From positions 1,550,001 to 1,614,000 of the forward strand of contig OZ244938.1 in the NCBI GenBank assembly GCA_965222175.1: a stretch of DNA of 64,000 bases, written 5' to 3'. Below, in pieces: positions 53,368 to 61,586 of the stretch. The position numbers and the translations under genes were made by a program. The stretch comes from NORP240 sp965222175 (GTDB lineage: Bacteria > Pseudomonadota > Gammaproteobacteria > Pseudomonadales > Pseudohongiellaceae). A model generated the notes under the pieces. It made no database searches. It was not told the DNA's origin and saw nothing but the letters and a program-made list of their open reading frames with translations. How positions within the stretch are numbered: position 1 is the stretch's first letter; every line of letters starts with the position of its first letter.

Positions 53368-54231
53368 TCAGATGCGATTGATTTCGCAGTGGAGGCGAAA
53401 TTTCTTGCTGGTAACAAAGGCTTCAAGTTCGCGCAGGCGACTCTCCATGGCGTAATAGATATTGGCGCATTCCTCGACGGATTTTTCATTGTAGGACAGG
53501 CGGCTGTTGTGCGTCTTTATAGCTTTTTTCGCTTTTCGTTTTCTTTCCAGGTCGGTAATGACCGGGTCCTGATCGGTATCGTAGTCGGTATCATCGCCGT
53601 AGAGTGGGTCGTCACTGCCCACATCATCATAGCCTGATGCGTAGTCGTCCTCTGCTTCGGCGGTGTTGTACCGGCTGGACGACATACCCTGACCCTGGGC
53701 ATGGTGACGGGAACGGTATTGCCGCCAGCGCCTGCGACGTCGGCTACCGTGATGCCGGTGCCGTCGATATTCCCGGTGACGCGGAGCGGGATCCGGTTCC
53801 ATGACAAACCAGCATACGCCATAGGCCAGCAGTGCGTAGGGTCCCAGCACGAATATGGCCAGAATCGCCACACAGCGGACCCATAAAGTCCTGATCTCAA
53901 GATAGTCGGCGAACCCGGCGCAGACTCCGGCGATCCTGCGGTGGCGCATGTTGCGGTAAAGCGGGCGTTTGTAGTCGAGATTTTTCAGGTGCCGGGTCGG
54001 TGCGCTGCCGCTGAGCCAGTTAACCACTTTCTCTGAACTCAGATTCCTGTCCAGCCAGAAATACAGGGCGAAGTAAGCGATTATCAGGGTTGGCCAGGTC
54101 AGTATGCTGATAACGAAAATTATCCGCACCAGCACAACCGGCATATCCAGGTAGTCGGCGATACCCGCGCAGACACCCAGAAACCGACGTTCCTCGCGAT
54201 TAAGGTGAAGACTGTTTGGCTGGCTGCTCAT
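53368..54231 (-). CDS. pspC: PspC protein with two PspC domains
   Basis: A protein of 287 residues. Two PspC domains in tandem (REERRFLGVCAGIADYLDMPV near residue 12; HRRIAGVCAGFADYLEIRTLW near residue 97), each with a hydrophobic helix, are followed by an arginine- and histidine-rich stretch (residues 155-190), an acidic region and a C-terminal helix. Ordinary PspC has one such domain and about 120 residues. PspC senses membrane stress with PspB and recruits PspA. I chose the ATG at 54231, which overlaps pspB by 32 bases. Confidence 0.88.
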   Translation of the reverse strand: MSSQPNSLHLNREERRFLGVCAGIADYLDMPVVLVRIIFVISILTWPTLIIAYFALYFWLDRNLSSEKVVNWLSGSAPTRHLKNLDYKRPLYRNMRHRRIAGVCAGFADYLEIRTLWVRCVAILAIFVLGPYALLAYGVCWFVMEPDPAPRHREYRRHRHHGSRRRRRWRQYRSRHHAQGQGMSSSRYNTAEAEDDYASGYDDVGSDDPLYGDDTDYDTDQDPVITDLERKRKAKKAIKTHNSRLSYNEKSVEECANIYYAMESRLRELEAFVTSKKFRLHCEINRI

Positions 54232-54457
54232 TCTGCTCTCTCCAGTCCGGGATCTCGGCGTCGAGAATGGATTCCAGGGTATCGATGCGCTCCTGCAGCG
54301 ATTCCGCCATGGAGGATAACTGGGCCAGACTGTACCTGGCATCGGTGTCGGCTACTCTGGGTCGTCGGTCACGACGCGCGTAAAACAGCAGCAGCCACAG
54401 CGTGACACATCCAAGAACAATGCTGACCAGTGAAATAATGAACTCGAATATACCCAT
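54200..54457 (-). CDS. pspB: Phage shock protein B
   Basis: A membrane protein of 85 residues. One N-terminal helix (FEFIISLVSIVLGCVTLWLLLFY) is followed by a basic stretch (ARRDRRPR) and a helical, coiled-coil-like segment (LSSMAESLQERIDTLESIL) with an acidic DAEIPDWRE end, as in PspB. It works with PspC in membrane-stress signalling to PspA. It lies 9 bases after pspA and overlaps pspC. Confidence 0.88.
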   Translation of the reverse strand: MGIFEFIISLVSIVLGCVTLWLLLFYARRDRRPRVADTDARYSLAQLSSMAESLQERIDTLESILDAEIPDWREQNEQPAKQSSP

Positions 54458-54466
54458 GACGGTATC

Positions 54467-55123
54467 CTATCTGTTCAGCTTGTCTTTGAGTTCCTGCAAT
54501 TCCCTGTCTATTTTCTCTTCCCGGGCAAGTTCGTCGAATTCGCTTTGCAGGCTTTTCTGTTCGACATTGGCGCTTTCCAACTGGCCTTCCATCATGTCGA
54601 TTTTTCTCTCGTAATACTCAAATTTGTCCATGGCGTTGTCAATAGTGCTGTTGTGCAACTGCACGTTGATATCGAGCCTGGAGCGAGTCGCCTTGGTCCG
54701 CATCACCAGGCTTTTCTGGCGGGCGCGGGCATCGTTGAGCTTGGCCTGAAGCTGTTCAATCTCGCCGCTGAGCTTGTCCAGGGTTTCATCCAGTTTGGCC
54801 ATGTCCTGCTCCAGGATTTCGATGGTGGAATTGACACTGGACTTCTCCACCAGCGCGGCCTTGGCCAGGTCCTCCCGATTCTTGGCCAGTGCCAGCTCGG
54901 CTTTCTCCTCCCAGTCCCGCGCCTGTCGGCGGAGCTGATCGACGCGCCGGGTCAGGGTTTTTTTCTCCGCAATGACCTTGGCCGTACCACTGCGAACCTC
55001 CACCAGGGTTTCCTCCATTTCCTGGATAACCATGCGGATCAGCTTTTCCGGGTTTTCGGCCTTGTCCAGCAGGGCGCTGATATTGGAATTGATGATGTCT
55101 GTCATTCGCGAAAATATGCTCAT
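54467..55123 (-). CDS. pspA: Phage shock protein A
   Basis: An IM30/Vipp1-family coiled-coil protein of 218 residues that binds stressed inner membrane and inhibits PspF in unstressed cells. Family signatures are MSIFSRMTDIINSNISALLD at the N-terminus, PEKLIRMVIQEMEETLVEVR near residue 24 and a long heptad-rich middle. It is the first gene of the pspABC operon. It is divergent from pspF and has a sigma-54 promoter upstream. Confidence 0.97.
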   Translation of the reverse strand: MSIFSRMTDIINSNISALLDKAENPEKLIRMVIQEMEETLVEVRSGTAKVIAEKKTLTRRVDQLRRQARDWEEKAELALAKNREDLAKAALVEKSSVNSTIEILEQDMAKLDETLDKLSGEIEQLQAKLNDARARQKSLVMRTKATRSRLDINVQLHNSTIDNAMDKFEYYERKIDMMEGQLESANVEQKSLQSEFDELAREEKIDRELQELKDKLNR

Positions 55124-55190
55124 GGGTCGTACCTCGACGGGTTTTAACTGGTGAAATGACTCTGAGTTTTACGCCACCCATGGGTTACTG

Positions 55191-55206
55191 AGCAGTTAGC
55201 GTGCCA
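55191..55206 (-). promoter_or_regulatory. Sigma-54 promoter of pspABC
   Basis: On the minus strand TGGCACGCTAACTGCT (55206-55191) matches the -24/-12 consensus TGGCACRNNNNTTGCW at all but one fixed position. It lies 68 bases upstream of pspA. PspF enhancer sites would be expected in the AT-rich stretch at 55225-55330, but I cannot mark them precisely. Confidence 0.8.
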
Positions 55207-55392
55207 ACTTTCTTGTGATGACTTAACATATTGAAAAAACACAATAAAAATTTCTAAAGCGGATGCTGGGCGATCACGTGGCGCGGTGCAGGAGGTTAAT
55301 AAATAGTGATTTTAACCAAATTTATAAAAGTTGAGGTACACTCCGTACAACAGCCATCGCGCTGCAGGCCGGGGTGGTGGAGCTGCCGACTT

Positions 55393-55420
55393 AGGGAACC
55401 TCAGAACAAGTATGGAAATA
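55393..55420. repeat. Repeat family 1, copy H (end fragment at pspF start)
   Basis: AGGGAACCTCAGAACAAG followed by TATGGAAATA matches the family left end (with TATGGAAATA as in copy G) with four changes in 28 bases. The ATG in it is the pspF start codon, and the AGGGAA lies at a possible Shine-Dalgarno distance. Confidence 0.75.
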
Positions 55421-56458
55421 GACAACAGGAAAGCACTGCCCCGCATGTTGGGCGAGTCTGTCAGCTTCCTCGAAATGCAGGAACACATTTCCCTGGTGGC
55501 ACCGCTGAACAAGCCCGTGCTCATCGTTGGCGAACGCGGTACCGGCAAGGAACTGGTGGCGGCGCGGCTGCATTACTTGTCCCGGCGTTGGGAACAGACG
55601 TTTCTGAAAGTCAACTGTGCAGCCATGAGTGAGACCCTGCTGGAGGCCCAGCTGTTCGGCCACGAGGTCGGAGCATTTACCGGCGCCACCCGGCAGCGCA
55701 AGGGGTTTTTCGAACGCGCCGACGGCGGCACACTGTTCCTTGACGAACTGGCAAACACGTCCCTGACGGTCCAGGAAAAAATCCTGCGGGTCATTGAGTA
55801 CGGCGAATTTGAACGATTGGGTGGTAATGAGACTCTCACCGTTGATATCAGGCTGGTTGCTGCGACTAACGAAGACCTGCCGGCACTGGCCCGGAAAAAC
55901 AGGTTTCGGGAAGACCTGCTGGACCGGCTGGCCTTTGACGTCATCACCCTGCCGCCACTGCGGGCCCGCAAGGAAGACATTCTTATCCTGGCGGAGCATT
56001 TTGCCATGGGCATGGTCAATGAAATCGGCGGAGAGTATTTTCCCGGATTCACCGCGAAAATCGAGAAGGCACTGCTGAGCTATGACTGGCCCGGCAATGT
56101 GCGGGAATTGAAAAACGTGGTTGAGCGGGCAGTCTATCAACATGGTAATCAGAAAATTTCGGCATTGATTTTCGATCCCTTTGAATCTCCTTACCGACCG
56201 GGTGCGGGAAGGGAAGAGCCCGGGCCAGGCCGGGACAGGCAGCCCGCGGAACCCCGGCCCGTCGCGCTGGCCACGCAAAATGGCGAACCAATCGATTTCA
56301 AGGAGACGGTTCAGAATTTTGAAATTGGCCTGATCAAGCAGGCCATGGAGAAGTGCCAGTTCAACCAGAAAAAAGCCGCTGAGCACCTGAACCTTAGCTA
56401 TCACCAGCTACGGGGTTACCTGCGCAAGTACGACCTGTTGGGGCAGGGAGGTAGTTGA
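55412..56458 (+). CDS. pspF: Sigma-54 activator PspF
   Basis: A bacterial enhancer-binding protein of 348 residues without a receiver domain. The AAA+ core has VGERGTGKELVAARLHYLS (Walker A), GAFTGATRQRKG (sigma-54 contact loop), LFLDELA (Walker B) and LLDRLAFDV. A helix-turn-helix of the Fis type closes the protein (NQKKAAEHLNLSYHQLRGYL). It activates pspA from the sigma-54 promoter and is inhibited by PspA. The start codon lies in a repeat fragment; an alternative start inside the frame is not obvious. Confidence 0.95.
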   Translation: MEIDNRKALPRMLGESVSFLEMQEHISLVAPLNKPVLIVGERGTGKELVAARLHYLSRRWEQTFLKVNCAAMSETLLEAQLFGHEVGAFTGATRQRKGFFERADGGTLFLDELANTSLTVQEKILRVIEYGEFERLGGNETLTVDIRLVAATNEDLPALARKNRFREDLLDRLAFDVITLPPLRARKEDILILAEHFAMGMVNEIGGEYFPGFTAKIEKALLSYDWPGNVRELKNVVERAVYQHGNQKISALIFDPFESPYRPGAGREEPGPGRDRQPAEPRPVALATQNGEPIDFKETVQNFEIGLIKQAMEKCQFNQKKAAEHLNLSYHQLRGYLRKYDLLGQGGS

Positions 56459-56511
56459 CTCCTGCCGCTCAGGCATGGATTCGCAGCTGCGCAGGCCCCA
56501 CGCCTTGCGGT

Positions 56512-57747
56512 TCAGTCAGCCATGGCCCGGTAGACAACCCGCTGGGCCGTGTTGTTGGTAAAGGGAGCACCCCGGGGCCCGCCGCGTCGCTGTTCCATGT
56601 ACAGCATGTAAAAATCATTGACGCGGTCGACGATGAACAGGGTTCCGCCAATTCCGCGCCAGCCGAAGTTGTGGGGGCCATCAGGATTATCGGCCTCGGT
56701 GGGCTGCAGGTGAAAGCCAAGCCCCCAGTCTCCATTATCGCCATAGAAAAAGTGTTCACGGGATACGCTATCGCCGATGAATTTCTGCGTCATCAGGTCC
56801 AGGGTCTCTTCTTTGATAATCCTGACCCCGTAATATTGTCCGCCGTTTAGCAGCATGGTGGCGAACCGGGCGTAGTCTTCAATGGTGGAATTCAGCCCGC
56901 CGCCGCCGGACAGGAACGGACGAGCAATGGTATTGTCGCTCATCTGCCCGTGTATGGGTTCGGCTATCCGGTGGGCTTTTTCCTGGGGTACCCGGAACGA
57001 CGTATCGTCCATGCCCAGTGGCTCAAACAGGCGTTCTTCCAGGAGCAGATCCAGGGACTTTCCGGCAGCGACTTCGATCACCGCGCCGAGCACGTCGGTG
57101 GAGTGCCCGTAATGCCAGCGGGTGCCAGGTTCAAACAGCAGGGGCAGCGTGGCGATGTCCCTGGCAACTTCCAGTGCCGTTTTGTCGCGGGTATCGATGG
57201 TCTGTCGATACATTTCCCCCAGTCGCGTGCCGCGGGCGAAGGTGGCCTGGACTATCCCGGACTCATGGGTCAGCAGGTGTTGCACCGTCATGACATGCTG
57301 TGCCGGGCGGACCTCGCCGGTCTGCTCGTCGATCACCTGCATGCTGGCGTATTCCGGAATGTACCGGGAAACCGGGTCGTCAAGGTTAATCAGGCCTTCT
57401 TCCGCCAGCATCATGGTGGCGACACTGACCACCGGCTTGGTCATGGAATAGATACGCCAGATAGTATCGGTGTTGACCGGCGTGGCATCATCCGGTCCCT
57501 GGTTGCCCACTGAGACAAGCATGCCGACACCCTGGTTGTTGCCTACCATCAACATGGCACCTGGCAGGTGCCCACTGTCGACGGCTGCCTGCATCTGCTT
57601 CCTGATGTCCGCGATTTCGTCGGCATCGATGCCGAAGCTGATCGAGGGGATCGGATTGATGGCGTTGTCCGGGAGTTGAGCTGTGGCCTGCAAGGTGAAC
57701 AGGATCAGGCTGATTGCCAGTATCCACGACGACAGGTGTTGTTTCAT
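56512..57747 (-). CDS. Exported serine hydrolase, beta-lactamase family (class C-like)
   Basis: A protein of 411 residues with a signal peptide (SSWILAISLILFTLQATAQ). It has a beta-lactamase/transpeptidase fold: the SxxK motif is YSMTKPVVSVA near residue 90, the second motif is YGHST near residue 205 (tyrosine present, with GH where the family often has SN), and HNFGWRGIGG near residue 370 replaces KTG. Such EstB-like proteins are esterases or peptidases as often as beta-lactamases. I chose the ATG at 57747; the longer frame to 58170 has no signal peptide. It converges on pspF. Confidence 0.85.
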   Translation of the reverse strand: MKQHLSSWILAISLILFTLQATAQLPDNAINPIPSISFGIDADEIADIRKQMQAAVDSGHLPGAMLMVGNNQGVGMLVSVGNQGPDDATPVNTDTIWRIYSMTKPVVSVATMMLAEEGLINLDDPVSRYIPEYASMQVIDEQTGEVRPAQHVMTVQHLLTHESGIVQATFARGTRLGEMYRQTIDTRDKTALEVARDIATLPLLFEPGTRWHYGHSTDVLGAVIEVAAGKSLDLLLEERLFEPLGMDDTSFRVPQEKAHRIAEPIHGQMSDNTIARPFLSGGGGLNSTIEDYARFATMLLNGGQYYGVRIIKEETLDLMTQKFIGDSVSREHFFYGDNGDWGLGFHLQPTEADNPDGPHNFGWRGIGGTLFIVDRVNDFYMLYMEQRRGGPRGAPFTNNTAQRVVYRAMAD

Positions 57748-57913
57748 TACTGCTATACCTCGTGTTGGTCTGAATCGGTGTGTTCGAAAACGGCAACTGC
57801 TCTGTGCAGTCAACCGGTAATAATAACCTATGGAACCCCTGCTGAACCACGACAGTGATCTGCGGTGGTGTCTCTGTTTGAAAGTACGCTGTGGTTCGAG
57901 AGTGAGGCCGGGG

Positions 57914-58495
57914 TCAGTCGAAGTCCTTGACCAGCGACGCACGGATGTTTTCGGGCAGTTTGGTTTCGTGATTGTAATGTTCATGGTCACAACGGACAGT
58001 CCACGCTGCGCCGGCCTGTGCCGCGGCGATGACTTCATCGGGAAATTCGAAACGCAGGAAATGAACCGAAGAGGTTTTTTCCGGCGTGCTGCGTTCCAGG
58101 TCTTCGTTGGCAATGGGGTAAATCGGGTCCTGACCGTCCACCACCACGGCAATCCTGTGCTCGATGTCAATCAGTTGCGCCAGGCGGGCGCGACGTTCCT
58201 GTTCGTCCGGATACTCGATCATGAGAGTGGCTTTCAGGTTCGCGCCGTCGGGTATCAGTGGATTGTAAGCTTCAAGTTCCTCCCGGATTTCTTCCTCGCT
58301 GGCGAGCTGTTCCGCCCGCATGAGTTCCTGGACCTGGTAACGCATGGTCATGTAGTCCTCGAAATGCAGGGTGGCGTTGGGCCCGAGACTGACGCGACGA
58401 TTGTTCTTGTGTTCTATCATCGCCCTGCGGAATGCAGGGCGCTGTGCCTCGTAAGCGTCGTTGGTTTGTAAATCCTCAACAGCAATTTTCTTCAT
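57914..58495 (-). CDS. DUF3501 family protein
   Basis: A protein of 193 residues that begins MKKIAVEDLQTNDAYEAQRPA and contains HFEDYMTMRYQVQELMRAEQ and FLRFEFPDEVIAAAQAG, matching DUF3501. The family is uncharacterised but recurs beside a heterodisulfide-reductase-like Fe-S protein and rubrerythrin, as here. The three genes read in the same direction, with this one last. A role in oxidative-stress protection is inferred from the company, not from its own sequence. Confidence 0.8.
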   Translation of the reverse strand: MKKIAVEDLQTNDAYEAQRPAFRRAMIEHKNNRRVSLGPNATLHFEDYMTMRYQVQELMRAEQLASEEEIREELEAYNPLIPDGANLKATLMIEYPDEQERRARLAQLIDIEHRIAVVVDGQDPIYPIANEDLERSTPEKTSSVHFLRFEFPDEVIAAAQAGAAWTVRCDHEHYNHETKLPENIRASLVKDFD

Positions 58496-58558
58496 GACAG
58501 GTACTTGCCTCGGGGGTATGCGTGTATACAAAGTAATTTAACCACGTGGTCAGGCATC

Positions 58559-59893
58559 TCAGCGCAGTCCGTATGCCCTGCAGAGCAGTTCAATGGGATG
58601 TTCGTGGTGCATGCCGTTATCCAGGTTGTTCTCGATATGGCGCCCGGCTACCGGGCAGTCGCTGCCGAAATGATCCGGTTCCTTCTGCTTGACCTGGCGA
58701 ACGATTGGAGCGGCTATCTTGTTGGCAAATTTCAACGTCTCTTTCTTGACACCGTAAGTCCCGTCATGACCTGAGCAGCGTTCGATACTGTGCACCGAGG
58801 TGCCAGGTACCAGTTCCAGTACCTGTCGGGTCTTCGGTCCAATATTCTGCACCCGCTGATGGCAGGCCACGTGGTAGCTGATATCGCCGAGTTCCTCTGT
58901 GAAATCGGTATTCAACCTGCCTTCCCGGTGGAGTTTGAACAGGTATTCAAAAGGATCATTGAACGCTGCTGCCACCACGGATACCCGCTCGTCTTCAGGA
59001 AACATGAGGGGCAGTTCCTGCTTGAACATGAGCACACAGGAGGGTACTGCGGCAATGATGCTGTAGCCCGCACTGGCCTTTTCATAAAGTTCAGGCAGGT
59101 TTCTTTCCATGAGCTTCTCGACGCTCTTGAAGTCACCAAGCTCAAGCTTGGGCATGCCACAGCAGTGTTCGAGATTCATGAGGCTGACTTCAACATCATT
59201 GTGCTCAAGGACCCTGATAAGACTGCTGCCGACATTAGGCTCGTTGTAATTGCAGTAGCAGGTAGTAAACAGCAGTACGCGCTTGCCGTCTTCGTCGCTG
59301 CCTGCGTCTTTGCCGCGTTTCCCGCTGAATTGATTGCGCAGCGTCGGGCGAACATACTCCGGCAGCCTGGCGTCCCTGTGGATCGCCAGGGTCTTGTCCA
59401 GCAGGCCACGCAGTGCACCGCTTTTGTTGGCGGCATTGACAGCGTTGCTCACCAGCGGGGCAGTGGCCATTTTTCCCACCAGGTCAGTGCTGGTTATCAG
59501 GTTGTCCCTGAACCGGGTATCACCTTTCCTGAACTTGACAGCCTTGGCCCGCAGCATCAGGTGGGGGAAATCAACATTCCACTCGTGAGGCGGAACATAG
59601 GGGCATTTGGTCAGGTAGCACAGATCGCACAGATAACACTGATCGACAACTTTTCCGTAGTCGGCGATGTCCACACCGTCCACTTCCATGGTCTCGCTTT
59701 CATCAACCAGGTCGAACAGTGTAGGAAACGCGTTACACAGGCTCACGCAGCGGCGGCAGCCGTGACAGATGTCAAAGACCCGTTCCAGTTCCGTGTTAAG
59801 TAGATCTTCGTTCCAGAAATCCGGATTGTTCTGGTCAAGCGGATGACGGGTAGGGGCGTCGAGTCCGCCTTCCCGACCTGATTCGTTTGCCAT
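58559..59893 (-). CDS. Fe-S oxidoreductase, heterodisulfide-reductase D-like
   Basis: A protein of 444 residues with two [4Fe-4S] motifs (ICHGCRRCVSLCNAFP near residue 42; CYLCDLCYLTKCPY near residue 85). Two CCG-type cysteine domains follow (LEHCCGMPKLE near residue 245; ACHQRVQ and ERCSGHDG near residues 350-380), the layout of GlpC/HdrD proteins. It probably passes electrons to rubrerythrin or a related acceptor. I chose the ATG at 59893, with GAGGAAGGAA upstream. Confidence 0.85.
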   Translation of the reverse strand: MANESGREGGLDAPTRHPLDQNNPDFWNEDLLNTELERVFDICHGCRRCVSLCNAFPTLFDLVDESETMEVDGVDIADYGKVVDQCYLCDLCYLTKCPYVPPHEWNVDFPHLMLRAKAVKFRKGDTRFRDNLITSTDLVGKMATAPLVSNAVNAANKSGALRGLLDKTLAIHRDARLPEYVRPTLRNQFSGKRGKDAGSDEDGKRVLLFTTCYCNYNEPNVGSSLIRVLEHNDVEVSLMNLEHCCGMPKLELGDFKSVEKLMERNLPELYEKASAGYSIIAAVPSCVLMFKQELPLMFPEDERVSVVAAAFNDPFEYLFKLHREGRLNTDFTEELGDISYHVACHQRVQNIGPKTRQVLELVPGTSVHSIERCSGHDGTYGVKKETLKFANKIAAPIVRQVKQKEPDHFGSDCPVAGRHIENNLDNGMHHEHPIELLCRAYGLR

Positions 59894-60030
59894 TTCCTTC
59901 CTCTCTCCGGGTTGCCGTGGCGCATCAATAAGCCGCCCGGGCAACGGGCAATGCCGTTATTCGGGTATAACAGGTATACTCCGGGTTCGACGGCACACCG
60001 GAACCCGGAATTGTTTACCTGGTTGGAGAA

Positions 60031-60450
60031 TCAGCTGTCGAGGCTGTCCAGCGCTTTTTGAAACCTGTTGGCGTGGGAACGTTCCGCTTTGGCCAGGGTT
60101 TCCATCCAGTCGGCAATCTCGTCGAAACCTTCGTCACGCGCGTCCTTGGCCATACCGGGATACATGTCGGTGTACTCATGGGTTTCGCCGGCCACGGCTG
60201 ACTTCAGATTGTCGGCGGTACCGCCAATGGGCATGCCGGTTGCCGGGTCACCCACTTCTTCCAGGTATTCAAGATGTCCGTGGGCGTGTCCGGTTTCACC
60301 CTCCGCGGTGGAACGGAACAGGGCGGATACATCGTTGTAACCTTCAACATCGGCTTTCTGGGCGAAATAAAGGTAGCGGCGGTTGGCCTGAGACTCGCCG
60401 GCGAACGCCGCTTTCAGGTTTTCTTCGGTTTTTGATCCTTTCAATGTCAT
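60031..60450 (-). CDS. Rubrerythrin-like di-iron protein without rubredoxin domain
   Basis: A ferritin-like protein of 139 residues. Di-iron ligands sit in AFAGESQANRRYLYFAQ near residue 16, AEGETGHAHGHLEYL near residue 50, AVAGETHEYTDMYP near residue 87 and LAKAERSHANRF near residue 120. The C-terminal rubredoxin domain of classical rubrerythrin is missing, so electrons must come from another protein, perhaps the adjacent Fe-S oxidoreductase. The expected activity is peroxide reduction. It is divergent from oxyR. Confidence 0.9.
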   Translation of the reverse strand: MTLKGSKTEENLKAAFAGESQANRRYLYFAQKADVEGYNDVSALFRSTAEGETGHAHGHLEYLEEVGDPATGMPIGGTADNLKSAVAGETHEYTDMYPGMAKDARDEGFDEIADWMETLAKAERSHANRFQKALDSLDS

Positions 60451-60593
60451 AGAAGTTCTCCTTTCGATCGGATGTCATCAGTCTCAAGTTACACACCGTT
60501 GACTTGCGGGACCACTGCTGGGGCTACCCCCAAGTCTCCGGAACCATTCTGGATTGCTCGAGCCCTGGAGCTTTCGACGTGTACCTTACGATA

Positions 60594-60648
60594 AATCAGT
60601 TATAGAATCTAATTGATTTTTTCACAGCAGCAAATCGATTTTATCGAT
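60594..60648. promoter_or_regulatory. Palindromes between rubrerythrin and oxyR
   Basis: Two palindromes lie in the AT-rich gap. One is imperfect, 25 bases at 60594-60618, with arms AATCA-n-TTA and TAA-n-TGATT. The other is ATCGAT-TTT-ATCGAT at 60634-60648. They end eight bases before oxyR. They may be LysR/OxyR-type sites controlling both divergent units, but the fit to the E. coli OxyR consensus is loose. Confidence 0.45.
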
Positions 60649-60656
60649 CATAGAAT

Positions 60657-61586
60657 ATGCCCTCATTTCCGACTTTCAAGCAGCTCAAGTACCTTTGTGC
60701 AGTCGCCGAGTACCGGCATTTCAGCAAGGCCGCCGAGTCCTGCCATGTGACCCAGTCCACCCTCAGTGCCGGCATCCAGGAACTCGAGTCACAGCTGGGT
60801 ATTACCATTTTCGAACGCAACAAGAAGACCGTGCTGATTACTCCGCTGGGGGCGAAAATCCTGCTACAGGCCAGGCTGTTACTGGGCAACGCCGAGGACC
60901 TGGTGGCGCTGGCTCATGCCAGCCAGGAGCCTCTTACCAGCGAAATACGGATGGGTGTCATTCCTACCGTGGGTCCCTTTCTCTTGCCGAAGATGCTGGC
61001 CAGCCTGCGCGGCCGGTATGCCAGCCTGAGACTGTTCCTGAAAGAAGGGCTGAGCGCGGAACTGTTCAGCCGTCTGCAGCAGGGGGAACTGGATGTTGTC
61101 CTCCTGGCCCTGCCTTACCCGTTGCCGGAAATGCATGTGGAAAGCCTTTTTCTGGACGAATTCCAGTTGCTCCTGCCCCCGGGTCATCCGCTGATCAATG
61201 CGGACAAAATACAGCAGAAGCAGCTGCAGGGTGAAAAGCTGCTGTTGCTGGAAGAAGGGCACTGTCTTCGGGATCATGCGCTGGAAGCCTGCAAGCTGGA
61301 GTCACCACAACTCGACCTGGTTTACCAGGGAACCAGCCTGCATACCCTGGTGGAAATGGTCGCCAATGGCCTGGGCGTGACCCTGCTGCCGGAGATTGCG
61401 GTGAAAGCGGACATACTGGGCAATACCGGACTGACTATCAGAAGGTTTCGGGACGACAGGGTGGCCAGGGAAATCGGACTTGCCTGGCGCAAAACCGATC
61501 CACGCTCCGCGGACTACCTGGCCCTGGCGGCATTTATCCGTCGCTGGGTGACAACCCATCTGCAGATTCAAGCAGTCGGCGAATAG
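60657..61586 (+). CDS. oxyR: Peroxide-sensing regulator OxyR
   Basis: A LysR-family regulator of 309 residues. The helix-turn-helix is in HFSKAAESCHVTQSTLSAGIQELE, and the redox cysteines are in GHCLRDHALEACKLES near residues 202-212, matching the C199/C208 pair of E. coli in sequence and spacing. Oxidation to a disulfide switches on peroxide-defence genes. It is divergent from the rubrerythrin/Fe-S/DUF3501 set, which is a natural target. Its 3' end overlaps the convergent glycosylase gene by 53 bases. Confidence 0.94.
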   Translation: MPSFPTFKQLKYLCAVAEYRHFSKAAESCHVTQSTLSAGIQELESQLGITIFERNKKTVLITPLGAKILLQARLLLGNAEDLVALAHASQEPLTSEIRMGVIPTVGPFLLPKMLASLRGRYASLRLFLKEGLSAELFSRLQQGELDVVLLALPYPLPEMHVESLFLDEFQLLLPPGHPLINADKIQQKQLQGEKLLLLEEGHCLRDHALEACKLESPQLDLVYQGTSLHTLVEMVANGLGVTLLPEIAVKADILGNTGLTIRRFRDDRVAREIGLAWRKTDPRSADYLALAAFIRRWVTTHLQIQAVGE

